From Alphaproteobacteria bacterium (GTDB lineage Bacteria; Pseudomonadota; Alphaproteobacteria; Rhodobacterales; Rhodobacteraceae): a DNA stretch of 10,084 nucleotides. Of this stretch, positions 1-5,432 are shown piece by piece (the first letter of the stretch is position 1; each line of letters opens with the position of its first letter). A model generated the notes under the pieces. It searched no databases and was not told the origin of the DNA. It saw only the letters and a list, made by a program, of their open reading frames with translations. The stretch is from the NCBI GenBank assembly GCA_003696705.1, contig RFGD01000236.1, positions 1-10,084 on the forward strand. The letters are read 5' to 3'. A program made the translations under genes and the position numbers.

Positions 1-611
1 CGATCGAGGATCGGCAAGCCGTTCTGGTCCTTGATCGTGACGATCGAGCGGGCGAAGCGGTTTTCGGCCCAGGCACGGGCGGCGCGCTTCTGGCTTTCGA
101 CGGCCAGGGCGTCGGCTTCGTCGCGGGTGATCCCGTATTCGGTCGCGATGATGTCGGCCGAAATGCCCTGCGGGACGAAATAGGTCTTCATCGCAAGCGA
201 CGGATCGACCGCGATCGCCGCGCCATCCGACCCCATGGGCACGCGGCCCATCATCTCGACCCCGCCGGCGATATAGCCGTCGCCGGCGCCGCCGCGCACC
301 TGGTTGGCCGCGATGTTCACGGCCTCGAGGCCGGAGGCGCAGAAGCGGTTGATGGCCAGGCCGGGGATACGCTCGTCCAGATCAGAGAGAAGGACGGCCG
401 AGCGGGCAAGACAGCCGCCTTGCTCGCCGATCTGGGTGACGTTGCCCCAGATCACGTCCTCGACAGCGTGGCCGTCAAGGTTGTTGCGCTCTTTCACGGC
501 ATTCAGGATCTTGGCAGACAGCGACACCGAGGTGACTTCGTGCAGCGCGCCGTCCTTGCGGCCCTTGCCCCGCGGGCTGCGCACGGCATCATAGATGTAG
601 GCTTCGGTCAT
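1..611 (-). CDS. Thiolase (acetyl-CoA C-acyltransferase), 3' end outside window
   Basis: Thiolases cleave 3-ketoacyl-CoA with CoA to give acetyl-CoA and a shortened acyl-CoA, the last step of beta-oxidation, in the cytoplasm; some members run the reverse condensation. The visible N-terminal 203 residues begin MTEAYIYDAVRSPRGK, a typical thiolase start, and carry the nucleophilic cysteine, Cys91, in the motif INRFCASGLEAV. The GGVEMMGRVPMG stretch near residues 115-127 is also typical. The C-terminal half, with the conserved His and second Cys, lies beyond base 1. The ATG at 609-611 is preceded by AGAGGA about 8 bases upstream. It is the most distal visible gene of a minus-strand operon, 36 bases after the GST-like gene. 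Lying downstream of an acyl-CoA dehydrogenase favours a degradative thiolase (FadA/FadI-like) over the PHB-synthesis type PhaA, but substrate chain length cannot be read here. Family assignment is firm; the specific symbol is not. Confidence 0.93.
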   Translation of the reverse strand, partial: MTEAYIYDAVRSPRGKGRKDGALHEVTSVSLSAKILNAVKERNNLDGHAVEDVIWGNVTQIGEQGGCLARSAVLLSDLDERIPGLAINRFCASGLEAVNIAANQVRGGAGDGYIAGGVEMMGRVPMGSDGAAIAVDPSLAMKTYFVPQGISADIIATEYGITRDEADALAVESQKRAARAWAENRFARSIVTIKDQNGLPILD

Positions 612-647
612 AAGTCGTTTCCTCTGCTTTGCGTCGTCGTTTCGTCA

Positions 648-1286
648 TCAGGCCCGGTCGGCAGGGCTGCCGGGCATCATTTCATAGGGGTGCTTCCAGC
701 CGGGCAGCGCCTCGATCCGCGAAAGCCAGCGGTCGATGGCCGGCCAGTCCGCCCGGTCGAAGCCGAAGGGTTCGGGGTAGAAGAGGTAGCCGCAGCAGGC
801 AAAATCGGCGAGCGTCGGCGCATCGCCCACCATCCAGCTCTGCCCCTCAAGGTGGCGTTCGAGGGTCTTCCAGGCCGCGCCAAGCCGCCCGCCGAGCCAG
901 GCGATCACCGGCTCGGGCCGTTTCTCGGGCGGCAGGAAGTTCATCAGAAAGCGCCGCGTGCCGGCCTGGGACGAAAGCTTGTGGTTGTCCCAGAACATCC
1001 AGCGCAGGACCTCGTGGCGCTCTGTCGCGTCGTTTCCAAGAAAGCGACCGGTCTTCTCGGCGGCCCAGATCTGGATCACGCCGGACTGGGTCAGCACCTC
1101 GCCCTCGTCGGTTTCGAGGACGGGGACCTCGCCCATCTCGTTCAAGGCAAGGAACTCGGGGCTGCGCGTGGCGCCGTGGAAGAAGTCGACGAACACCGGC
1201 TCCCATTCCACACCGGCCATCGTCAGCGTGAGCGCCGCCTTGTAGGCGTTCCCGCTTTCGCCGAAACAGTAGAGGCGCGCCGTCAT
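648..1286 (-). CDS. Glutathione S-transferase family protein
   Basis: The 212-residue protein has the usual GST length and two-domain plan. An N-terminal thioredoxin-like half (about residues 3-80) has a possible activating serine in FGESGNAYK (Ser11), the cis-proline loop EVPVLET (Pro55) that binds the glutathione backbone, and the Gln67-Ser68 pair contacting the gamma-glutamyl group. An all-alpha C-terminal half (about 88-205) carries the helix N-cap box TLADF (Thr158, Asp161). It probably acts in the cytoplasm, either conjugating glutathione to electrophiles or removing it. It sits inside a beta-oxidation operon, 43 bases after the small RHH-like gene and 36 bases before the thiolase, suggesting a role with reactive acyl-CoA intermediates or co-metabolised xenobiotics; that role is inference. 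The ATG at 1284-1286 has only a weak purine-rich ribosome-binding site (GGAAAGGG, about 6 bases away). Family certain, substrate unknown. Confidence 0.92.
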   Translation of the reverse strand: MTARLYCFGESGNAYKAALTLTMAGVEWEPVFVDFFHGATRSPEFLALNEMGEVPVLETDEGEVLTQSGVIQIWAAEKTGRFLGNDATERHEVLRWMFWDNHKLSSQAGTRRFLMNFLPPEKRPEPVIAWLGGRLGAAWKTLERHLEGQSWMVGDAPTLADFACCGYLFYPEPFGFDRADWPAIDRWLSRIEALPGWKHPYEMMPGSPADRA

Positions 1287-1329
1287 GACTTGCCCTTTCC
1301 CCAGGTTTTCAGGTCCGCCGCCCCGGCGC

Positions 1330-1542
1330 TCAGCGCTTGCGCGCCTCGAGCTCGGAATTGAACAGCCGAAGGCGGTGGGTCAGGTTTTCGTGGTCGATCA
1401 CGCTCGAGAAGTTCTCGAAGAGGAAGGAGAGCGCCTCGCCCTCGTCGAGCCCGGCCTCGGCCGCGAAGCGGCGCAAGCGCCGGTAGCCGTCCTCGGTCAT
1501 CGCGACGTTGAACCGCCGTGTCAGACGAAAGCGCTTCGGCAT
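1330..1542 (-). CDS. Small basic protein, ribbon-helix-helix-like
   Basis: A 70-residue protein of unknown function. It is very probably real: GGAGG lies 8 bases before the ATG, and it fills the gap between the acyl-CoA dehydrogenase (28 bases upstream) and the GST (43 bases downstream) on the same strand. The sequence suggests a ribbon-helix-helix DNA-binding fold: a basic strand (RRFNVAMT, residues 9-16), a helix (about 17-32, DGYRRLRRFAAEAGL) and, after a short turn with DEGEA, a second helix (about 34-48, ALSFLFENFSSVI). A basic tail ends in ARKR. RHH proteins bind operators as dimers through the strand. The fold is inferred by eye and no named family is recognised; it could equally be a small partner of a neighbouring enzyme. 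It has no signal peptide and no membrane segment. Confidence 0.8.
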   Translation of the reverse strand: MPKRFRLTRRFNVAMTEDGYRRLRRFAAEAGLDEGEALSFLFENFSSVIDHENLTHRLRLFNSELEARKR

Positions 1543-1570
1543 CCCTCTTTCCTCCCTGTGGTCGCCCGGC

Positions 1571-3355
1571 TCAGTGATCGAAGGCCTCGGGGTCGAGCGC
1601 CATCACCGGCGCCGCCCCGGTCTTGATGCGGGCAAGGTGCGCGCCGACGGCCGGCAACTGGCGCGCCATGTAGTAGCGCCCCGTGGCAAGCTTGGCCTTC
1701 AGGAACGCCTCGTCGCCGCCCCCGGCCTCGAGCCCCTCGAGCGCCGCGCGGGCCATGTGCGTCCACATGTAGCCAAGGCAGACGTGGCCCATCATGTGCA
1801 TGAAGTCGTAGGACCCGGCGAGCGCATTGTGCGGGTTCTTCATGCCTTCGGCCATGAAATACATGCCCGCTTCCTGAAGGGCCTTCGACGCCGCCTTCAG
1901 CGGATCGAGGAAGTCCGCCTTCAGCGCGGCGTTGCCCTCGTTTTCCTTGATGAACCGCTTGATCATCTCGAAGAAGGCCATGGTGTGCCGACCGCCGTCC
2001 TGGCCGAGCTTGCGGCCCACGAGGTCGAGCGCCTGGATGCCGTTCGCACCCTCGTAGATCATCGTGATGCGGGCATCGCGGACGAACTGCGACATGCCCC
2101 ATTCCTCGATGTAGCCGTGGCCGCCGAAGACCTGTTGGGCCTGGACCGTCGCCTCGAAGCCCTTGTCGGTCAGAAAACCCTTGATGACCGGCGTCATGAG
2201 CGAGATGAGCCCGTGGGCGTCGCCATCCTCGGCCCGGATCGAGCGGTCGATGAGGCTTGCCCCCCAGAAGGCGAAAGCGCGCGCCCCTTCCACGAAGCTC
2301 TTCTGATCCATGAGCATGCGGCGCACGTCCGGGTGGACGATGATCGGATCTGCGGGGCCCTCGGGGTTCTTCGGGCCGGTGACGTCACGGCCCTGAAGCC
2401 GGTCGCGGGCATAGGCCAGCGCGTTCTGATAGGCCGTCTCGGCGACCGCGTAGCCCTGAAGGCCGACGCCGATTCGCGCCTCGTTCATCATGGTGAACAT
2501 GGCGCGCATGCCCTTGTGCAGTTCGCCCACCAGATAGCCCGTCGCCCCGTCATAGTTCATGACGCAGGTGGCATTGCCGTGAATGCCCATCTTCTCTTCG
2601 ATCTTGCCGCAGGAAAGGGCGTTGCGTTCGCCCAGGCTCCCGTCCGGGTTCACGAGGAACTTCGGCACGATGAAAAGCGAAATGCCCTTCGTCCCCGGCC
2701 CGCCGCCCGGCGCCTTGGCAAGGACGAGGTGGATGATGTTCTCGGTCAGGTCGTGCTCGCCGGCCGAGATGAAGATCTTCTGGCCGGTGATCCGCCAGGT
2801 GCCGTCCTCGGCCGGTTCGGCCTTCGTGCGCATGATGCCAAGATCGGTGCCGGCGTGCGGCTCGGTCAGGTTCATGGTGCCCGACCATTCCCCGGCCACC
2901 ATCTTCGGCAGGTAGATGCGCTTCAGCTCGTCCGAGGCGTGGGAGTGGATGGCGTTGATCGCCCCATGCGTCAGGCCCCAGTACATGTTGAGCGCCATGT
3001 TGGCCGAGACGAAGGCCTCGCCCACGGCCGTGCCGAGAAGGTAGGGCATGCCCTGACCCCCGTACTCGGGGTCGAGGTCCAGCCCGATCCAGCCGCCGTC
3101 GCGAATCTGGTCATAGGCCTGCTTGAAACCCGTCGGCGTGCGCACGACGCCGTTCTCGAGCCGGCATCCCTCGGTGTCGCCTGTCTGGTTGACCGGGTGA
3201 AGCACTTCCGACGCGATCTTGCCGGCTTCCTCGAGCACGGCGGCGGTGAAGTCGCGGTCCATCTCGGCATAGCCCGGAATGTCCTGCTCGGAGACGCGCA
3301 GAACGTCGTGAAGCAGGAACTGCATGTCCCTCGCGGGGGCGGTATAGGTGGTCAT
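1571..3355 (-). CDS. Acyl-CoA dehydrogenase, long DmdC-like form
   Basis: A 594-residue FAD enzyme that introduces the alpha,beta double bond into an acyl-CoA and passes electrons to electron-transfer flavoprotein. It belongs to the long family with extra N- and C-terminal domains, roughly 200 residues longer than classic acyl-CoA dehydrogenases; that family includes DmdC, 3-methylmercaptopropionyl-CoA dehydrogenase. Visible parts: N-terminal domain (about 1-80), the FAD and substrate signature NLTEPHAGTDLG (162-173), the WRITGQKIFISAGEHD strand region (187-202), GGHGYIEEWG (411-420), and the likely catalytic base Glu435 in MIYEGANGIQALDL. The extra C-terminal domain spans about 465-594. AGGAGG precedes the ATG. 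It is the first enzyme gene after the MerR regulator, with 19 bases between them. Whether the substrate is a fatty acyl-CoA, a branched acyl-CoA or a methylthio-acyl-CoA cannot be decided; a general long-form dehydrogenase is the cautious call. Confidence 0.95.
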   Translation of the reverse strand: MTTYTAPARDMQFLLHDVLRVSEQDIPGYAEMDRDFTAAVLEEAGKIASEVLHPVNQTGDTEGCRLENGVVRTPTGFKQAYDQIRDGGWIGLDLDPEYGGQGMPYLLGTAVGEAFVSANMALNMYWGLTHGAINAIHSHASDELKRIYLPKMVAGEWSGTMNLTEPHAGTDLGIMRTKAEPAEDGTWRITGQKIFISAGEHDLTENIIHLVLAKAPGGGPGTKGISLFIVPKFLVNPDGSLGERNALSCGKIEEKMGIHGNATCVMNYDGATGYLVGELHKGMRAMFTMMNEARIGVGLQGYAVAETAYQNALAYARDRLQGRDVTGPKNPEGPADPIIVHPDVRRMLMDQKSFVEGARAFAFWGASLIDRSIRAEDGDAHGLISLMTPVIKGFLTDKGFEATVQAQQVFGGHGYIEEWGMSQFVRDARITMIYEGANGIQALDLVGRKLGQDGGRHTMAFFEMIKRFIKENEGNAALKADFLDPLKAASKALQEAGMYFMAEGMKNPHNALAGSYDFMHMMGHVCLGYMWTHMARAALEGLEAGGGDEAFLKAKLATGRYYMARQLPAVGAHLARIKTGAAPVMALDPEAFDH

Positions 3356-3374
3356 CGGATCCCTCCTCGTGCGG

Positions 3375-3776
3375 CTATTCAGCCGCCTTCTTTTCCTGGT
3401 TCATCGAGCGCAGCATCTGCTCGCCCCATTCGATCTGGGCGCGCAGATCGGCGATGGCCGCGTCCAGCTCGTCGCGCTGGGCCTCCATCTCGGCCAGATG
3501 CTTGCGGGCGACCTCGTAGGTGCGGGCAAGCTGCGTGGCCTGGCTGTCGCCAAGGTCGTAGAGGTCCAGAAGCTGGCGGATTTCCTCGAGCGTGAAGCCG
3601 AAGCGCTTGCCCCGCAGGATGAGTTTCAGCCGCGCGCGATCGCGGCGCGTGTAAAGGCGCTTCTGGCCCTCGCGGATGGGCGAGATGAGTTCCTTCGACT
3701 CATAGAAGCGAAGCGTGCGCGGCGTGACGTCGAACGCCTCGCACATCTCGCGTATCGTCATGAGCTTGGCAGTCAA
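3375..3776 (-). CDS. MerR-family transcriptional regulator (TTG start)
   Basis: A 133-residue cytoplasmic DNA-binding protein. Residues about 6-75 form the MerR winged helix-turn-helix: TIREMCEAFDVTPRTLRFYE, then the wing (QKRLYTRRDRARLKLIL), then FGFTLEEIRQLLDLY. Residues about 80-125 form a dimerising coiled coil (ARKHLAEMEAQRDELDAAIADLRAQIEW). There is no C-terminal cysteine cluster, so a metal sensor is unlikely; an acyl-CoA or similar effector is more plausible, as in LiuR-type regulators of acyl-CoA catabolism. The TTG start is chosen because GGAGG lies 9 bases before it, whereas the ATG five codons later has no ribosome-binding site. It is the first gene of the beta-oxidation operon and directly follows a candidate operator at 3837-3852, so autoregulation together with the operon is likely. 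Its closest visible relative is the neighbouring MerR gene at 3899-4267. Confidence 0.93.
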   Translation of the reverse strand: MTAKLMTIREMCEAFDVTPRTLRFYESKELISPIREGQKRLYTRRDRARLKLILRGKRFGFTLEEIRQLLDLYDLGDSQATQLARTYEVARKHLAEMEAQRDELDAAIADLRAQIEWGEQMLRSMNQEKKAAE

Positions 3777-3785
3777 TTCCGGTGT

Positions 3786-3790
3786 CCTCC
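3786..3790 (-). promoter_or_regulatory. Ribosome-binding site deciding the TTG start of merR
   Basis: GGAGG on the minus strand, 9 bases before the TTG at 3774-3776. The in-frame ATG at 3759-3761 has no purine-rich sequence at a usable distance, so this site favours the TTG start and a 133-residue product. Confidence 0.7.
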
Positions 3791-3821
3791 GATGGGCCGA
3801 AAGCTCGGCTTCCCGGCCCCG

Positions 3822-3852
3822 TATCTACACCGGAACTTTACGTTTACGTAAA
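3822..3852 (-). promoter_or_regulatory. Candidate MerR-controlled promoter of the beta-oxidation operon
   Basis: On the minus strand, TTTACG (3847-3852, four of six matches to the -35 consensus) and TAGATA (3822-3827, a weak -10) are separated by 19 bases. Spacers of 19-20 bases are a known hallmark of promoters acted on by MerR-family proteins. Transcription would start near base 3815, giving a leader of about 39 bases before the TTG of merR. The inverted repeat at 3837-3852 overlaps the -35 box and part of the spacer. The boxes were assigned by eye, and the real start site is unknown. Confidence 0.5.
3837..3852. promoter_or_regulatory. Perfect inverted repeat, candidate MerR/LiuR-like operator
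   Basis: The sequence TTTACGTTTACGTAAA has perfect 7-base arms (TTTACGT / ACGTAAA) around a TT spacer. A second, overlapping perfect 14-base palindrome (CGTTTACGTAAACG) occupies 3841-3854. This AT-rich element stands out in a GC-rich intergenic region between the two merR genes, just upstream of the first operon gene. From memory, the form TTTACGTnnACGTAAA resembles motifs described for LiuR, the MerR-type regulator of branched-chain and fatty acid catabolism in proteobacteria. Binding by either neighbouring MerR protein is inferred. Confidence 0.75.
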
Positions 3853-3898
3853 CGAAACGTCACGTCACGATCGCGCGGGCGCGTCACGACGGCGTGTG

Positions 3899-4267
3899 TC
3901 AGAGCTGACGCGCCACGTCGTCGCGAAGCCGCTTCAGCTCTTCGCGGGCCTCGACAAGCTCGTCGATGCGCGACTGCAGTTCGCCCAGCTGCCGATCGGC
4001 CAGTTCGACCCACTTTTCCATTTGCAGCCGCCCTTCGGGGTCGGCGTTGTAAAGCTCGAGCCACTGCCGGATTTCCTCGAGCGAGAAGCCGAACTTGCGG
4101 CCCCTGAGAATGAGGGTCATGCGCGCAATCTCGCGCGGGCCATAATACCGGGCACGGCCTTCGCGCTCGGGCGAGAGAAGTTCGATGTATTCGTAATAGC
4201 GAAGCGTCCGGGGCGTGACCCCGAAGCGTTCGCACATTTCCTTGAAGCCCAGTCGCTGTTCGGTCAT
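3899..4267 (-). CDS. MerR-family transcriptional regulator, second copy
   Basis: A 122-residue regulator clearly paralogous to its downstream neighbour. The winged helix-turn-helix spans about residues 6-73 (FKEMCERFGVTPRTLRYYE, then ILRGRKFGFSLEEIRQWLELY), followed by a coiled coil (about 83-120) rich in Glu, Arg and Leu. There is no C-terminal metal-binding cysteine cluster. The ATG at 4265-4267 is chosen because it fits the MerR N-terminus and GAAGG lies just upstream; the reading frame stays open much further upstream, but that part is not MerR-like. It lies 122 bases upstream of the other merR on the same strand, and divergent from the thioesterase-MATE genes across 187 bases. It could control its own gene, the divergent genes or the beta-oxidation operon, and may form heterodimers with its paralog; all of these are inference. 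Confidence 0.92.
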   Translation of the reverse strand: MTEQRLGFKEMCERFGVTPRTLRYYEYIELLSPEREGRARYYGPREIARMTLILRGRKFGFSLEEIRQWLELYNADPEGRLQMEKWVELADRQLGELQSRIDELVEAREELKRLRDDVARQL

Positions 4268-4320
4268 GAACGGCCTTCGCTCCTGATGCAGCCCCGCGTC
4301 CCTCGACCCCCGGCAAGAAT

Positions 4321-4334
4321 GGTGAAGTTTTACC
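4321..4334. promoter_or_regulatory. Imperfect inverted repeat in divergent intergenic region, possible operator
   Basis: GGTGAAGTTTTACC reads nearly the same on both strands: GGT/ACC ends and AA/TT inside match, and the fourth pair and the centre do not. It is an AT-richer island between merR (3899-4267) and the divergent thioesterase gene, about 55 bases before the merR start. On the minus strand it lies between a TTGCAG box and an ATTCTT box spaced 17 bases apart. Its placement parallels the stronger palindrome before the other merR, so it may be the operator of this regulator. The evidence is by eye only. Confidence 0.35.
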
Positions 4335-4385
4335 GATCTGCAAGGGGCACGGCCCGAAAAGTGGCATGCCGGTGCGCATTGGGCC

Positions 4386-4415
4386 TTGAAACCCCGCGCC
4401 GATGCCGGGGATACA
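4386..4415 (+). promoter_or_regulatory. Possible promoter for the thioesterase-MATE genes
   Basis: TTGAAA (4386-4391) and GATACA (4410-4415) are separated by 18 bases, about 40 bases before the thioesterase start. The spacer contains a short 5-base inverted repeat (CCCCG / CGGGG, 4392-4396 and 4406-4410). The -10 match is weak, so this is only a candidate. Confidence 0.3.
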
Positions 4416-4454
4416 GAAACCGCGCACGAGCGGCAACAGGCAAGGAGGTCCGCC

Positions 4455-4916
4455 ATGGAAGACGCCAAGGCACGCGTGGCGCGCCAGTTCATCGAGGCGA
4501 TACCCCATTCGAAGGCGCTGGGCATGCGCCTAGACGCGCTCGATGCCGGTGTCGCGGTCATCTCGATGGACTGGGACCCGCGCTTCGTCGGCGACCCGCA
4601 GACCGAGGTCATTCACGGCGGCGCCGTCTCGGCGCTCATGGACACCTGTTGCGGCGCGGCGGTCATGAGCCACCCGTCGGCACCGGCGTCTACGGCGACC
4701 CTTGATTTGCGCATCGACTACATGCGCCCCGCGACCCCGCGCCAGCGCATCACGGCCCGCGCCGAGTGCCATCACGTGACGCGGACCGTGGCCTTCGTTC
4801 GCGCCGTCGCCCATGACGAGGATGCGGACCGGCCCGTCGCCATGGCTTCGGGGGCCTTCACGGTCGAACCGTCGTCGGGGCGCGGCCGATCGCGGGAGAA
4901 GGGGGACACGCAATGA
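4455..4916 (+). CDS. Hotdog-fold thioesterase, PaaI family (first of pair)
   Basis: A 153-residue cytoplasmic protein of the PaaI/YdiI type, which hydrolyses acyl-CoA or aryl-CoA thioesters to free acid and CoA. The signature is VIHGGAVSALMDTCCGAAV: the His54-Gly55-Gly56 turn and acidic Asp63 on the central hotdog helix, the usual catalytic carboxylate position. The following strands TATLDLRIDYMRPA (80-93) and TVAFVRAVAHDE (111-122) complete the fold. The C-terminal tail (about 138-153) is charged and probably disordered. The ATG at 4455 is chosen because AAGGAGGT ends 5 bases before it and the protein then matches family length; the upstream in-frame TTG at 4386 would add non-conserved residues. 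Its last bases overlap the next start as ATGA, implying coupled translation. Substrate unknown; the neighbourhood suggests acyl-CoAs. Confidence 0.92.
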   Translation: MEDAKARVARQFIEAIPHSKALGMRLDALDAGVAVISMDWDPRFVGDPQTEVIHGGAVSALMDTCCGAAVMSHPSAPASTATLDLRIDYMRPATPRQRITARAECHHVTRTVAFVRAVAHDEDADRPVAMASGAFTVEPSSGRGRSREKGDTQ

Positions 4917-5428
4917 GCCGCCGTCCGCCGGAACCCGTCCAGGCCGTCAAGAAGCGCCGCGACGCCGCCCTTTCGGCGCTCGTTCAAAGCGTTCCCTATG
5001 CCGGCTTTCTCGGTATCTCGTTCGATCGGCGGGGTGACGAGCTCACGGCCGTCATGAGCTTCGACGAAAAGCTGATCGGAAATCCGTTCCTGCCCGCGCT
5101 GCACGGTGGGGCGACGGCCGCGTTCCTTGAGGTCACGGCGATCATCGAACTTGCCTGGTCGCTCGTCTGGGAAGAGATCGAGACCGGGCTTCACGGTGCC
5201 GACGGGATGGACCCGATGCGGGTCATCCAGATGCCGAAGACCATCGATTTCACGGTCGACTACCTGCGTTCCGGCCTTCCGCGCGATGCCTATGCCAGGG
5301 CGCGCGTCAATCGCTCGGGTCGGCGCTATGCCAGCGTTCACGTCGAGGCGTGGCAGGACAATCGCGCGCGGCTGTTCGCGCAGGCGACGGGGCATTTCCT
5401 GATGCCGCGCCGGATCGGAAAGGACTGA
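4913..5428 (+). CDS. Hotdog-fold thioesterase, PaaI family (second of pair)
   Basis: A 171-residue protein of the same superfamily as the preceding gene. The central motif is ALHGGATAAFLEVTA, with His64-Gly65-Gly66 and Glu73 where the first copy has Asp. Between the hotdog helix and the next strand there is a longer segment (about residues 84-107, WSLVWEEIETGLHGADGMD) that the first copy lacks; the strands TIDFTVDYLRSG (110-121) and YASVHVEAW (139-148) follow. The N-terminus is lysine- and arginine-rich. The start overlaps the previous stop by 4 bases, with GGGGG shortly upstream, and the MATE gene follows after 4 bases, so the three genes are almost certainly one transcript. The two thioesterases could form a hetero-oligomer or act on different thioesters; neither can be shown from sequence. 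Catalytic activity is expected because Glu occurs at this position in active family members. Confidence 0.9.
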   Translation: MSRRPPEPVQAVKKRRDAALSALVQSVPYAGFLGISFDRRGDELTAVMSFDEKLIGNPFLPALHGGATAAFLEVTAIIELAWSLVWEEIETGLHGADGMDPMRVIQMPKTIDFTVDYLRSGLPRDAYARARVNRSGRRYASVHVEAWQDNRARLFAQATGHFLMPRRIGKD

Positions 5429-5432
5429 GCCC

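Noticed and set aside
420..1361. Open frame of 313 codons on the plus strand, antisense to the thiolase and GST
   Set aside because: It overlaps two recognised genes, has no family resemblance and no good ribosome-binding site.
1508..3595. Open frame of 695 codons on the plus strand, antisense to the acyl-CoA dehydrogenase and the end of merR
   Set aside because: The opposite strand encodes a clear, full-length enzyme. The antisense product is rich in His, Arg, Gly and Val with no recognisable domain, as expected when GC-rich third positions remove stops from the opposite strand.
4386..4454. Upstream TTG start for the first thioesterase
   Set aside because: It would add 23 non-conserved residues, and the strong AAGGAGGT site precedes the ATG at 4455.
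3899..4612. Upstream extension of the second merR to 237 residues
   Set aside because: The added N-terminal part is not MerR-like and would run into the divergent thioesterase gene; the ATG at 4265-4267 gives a standard MerR protein.
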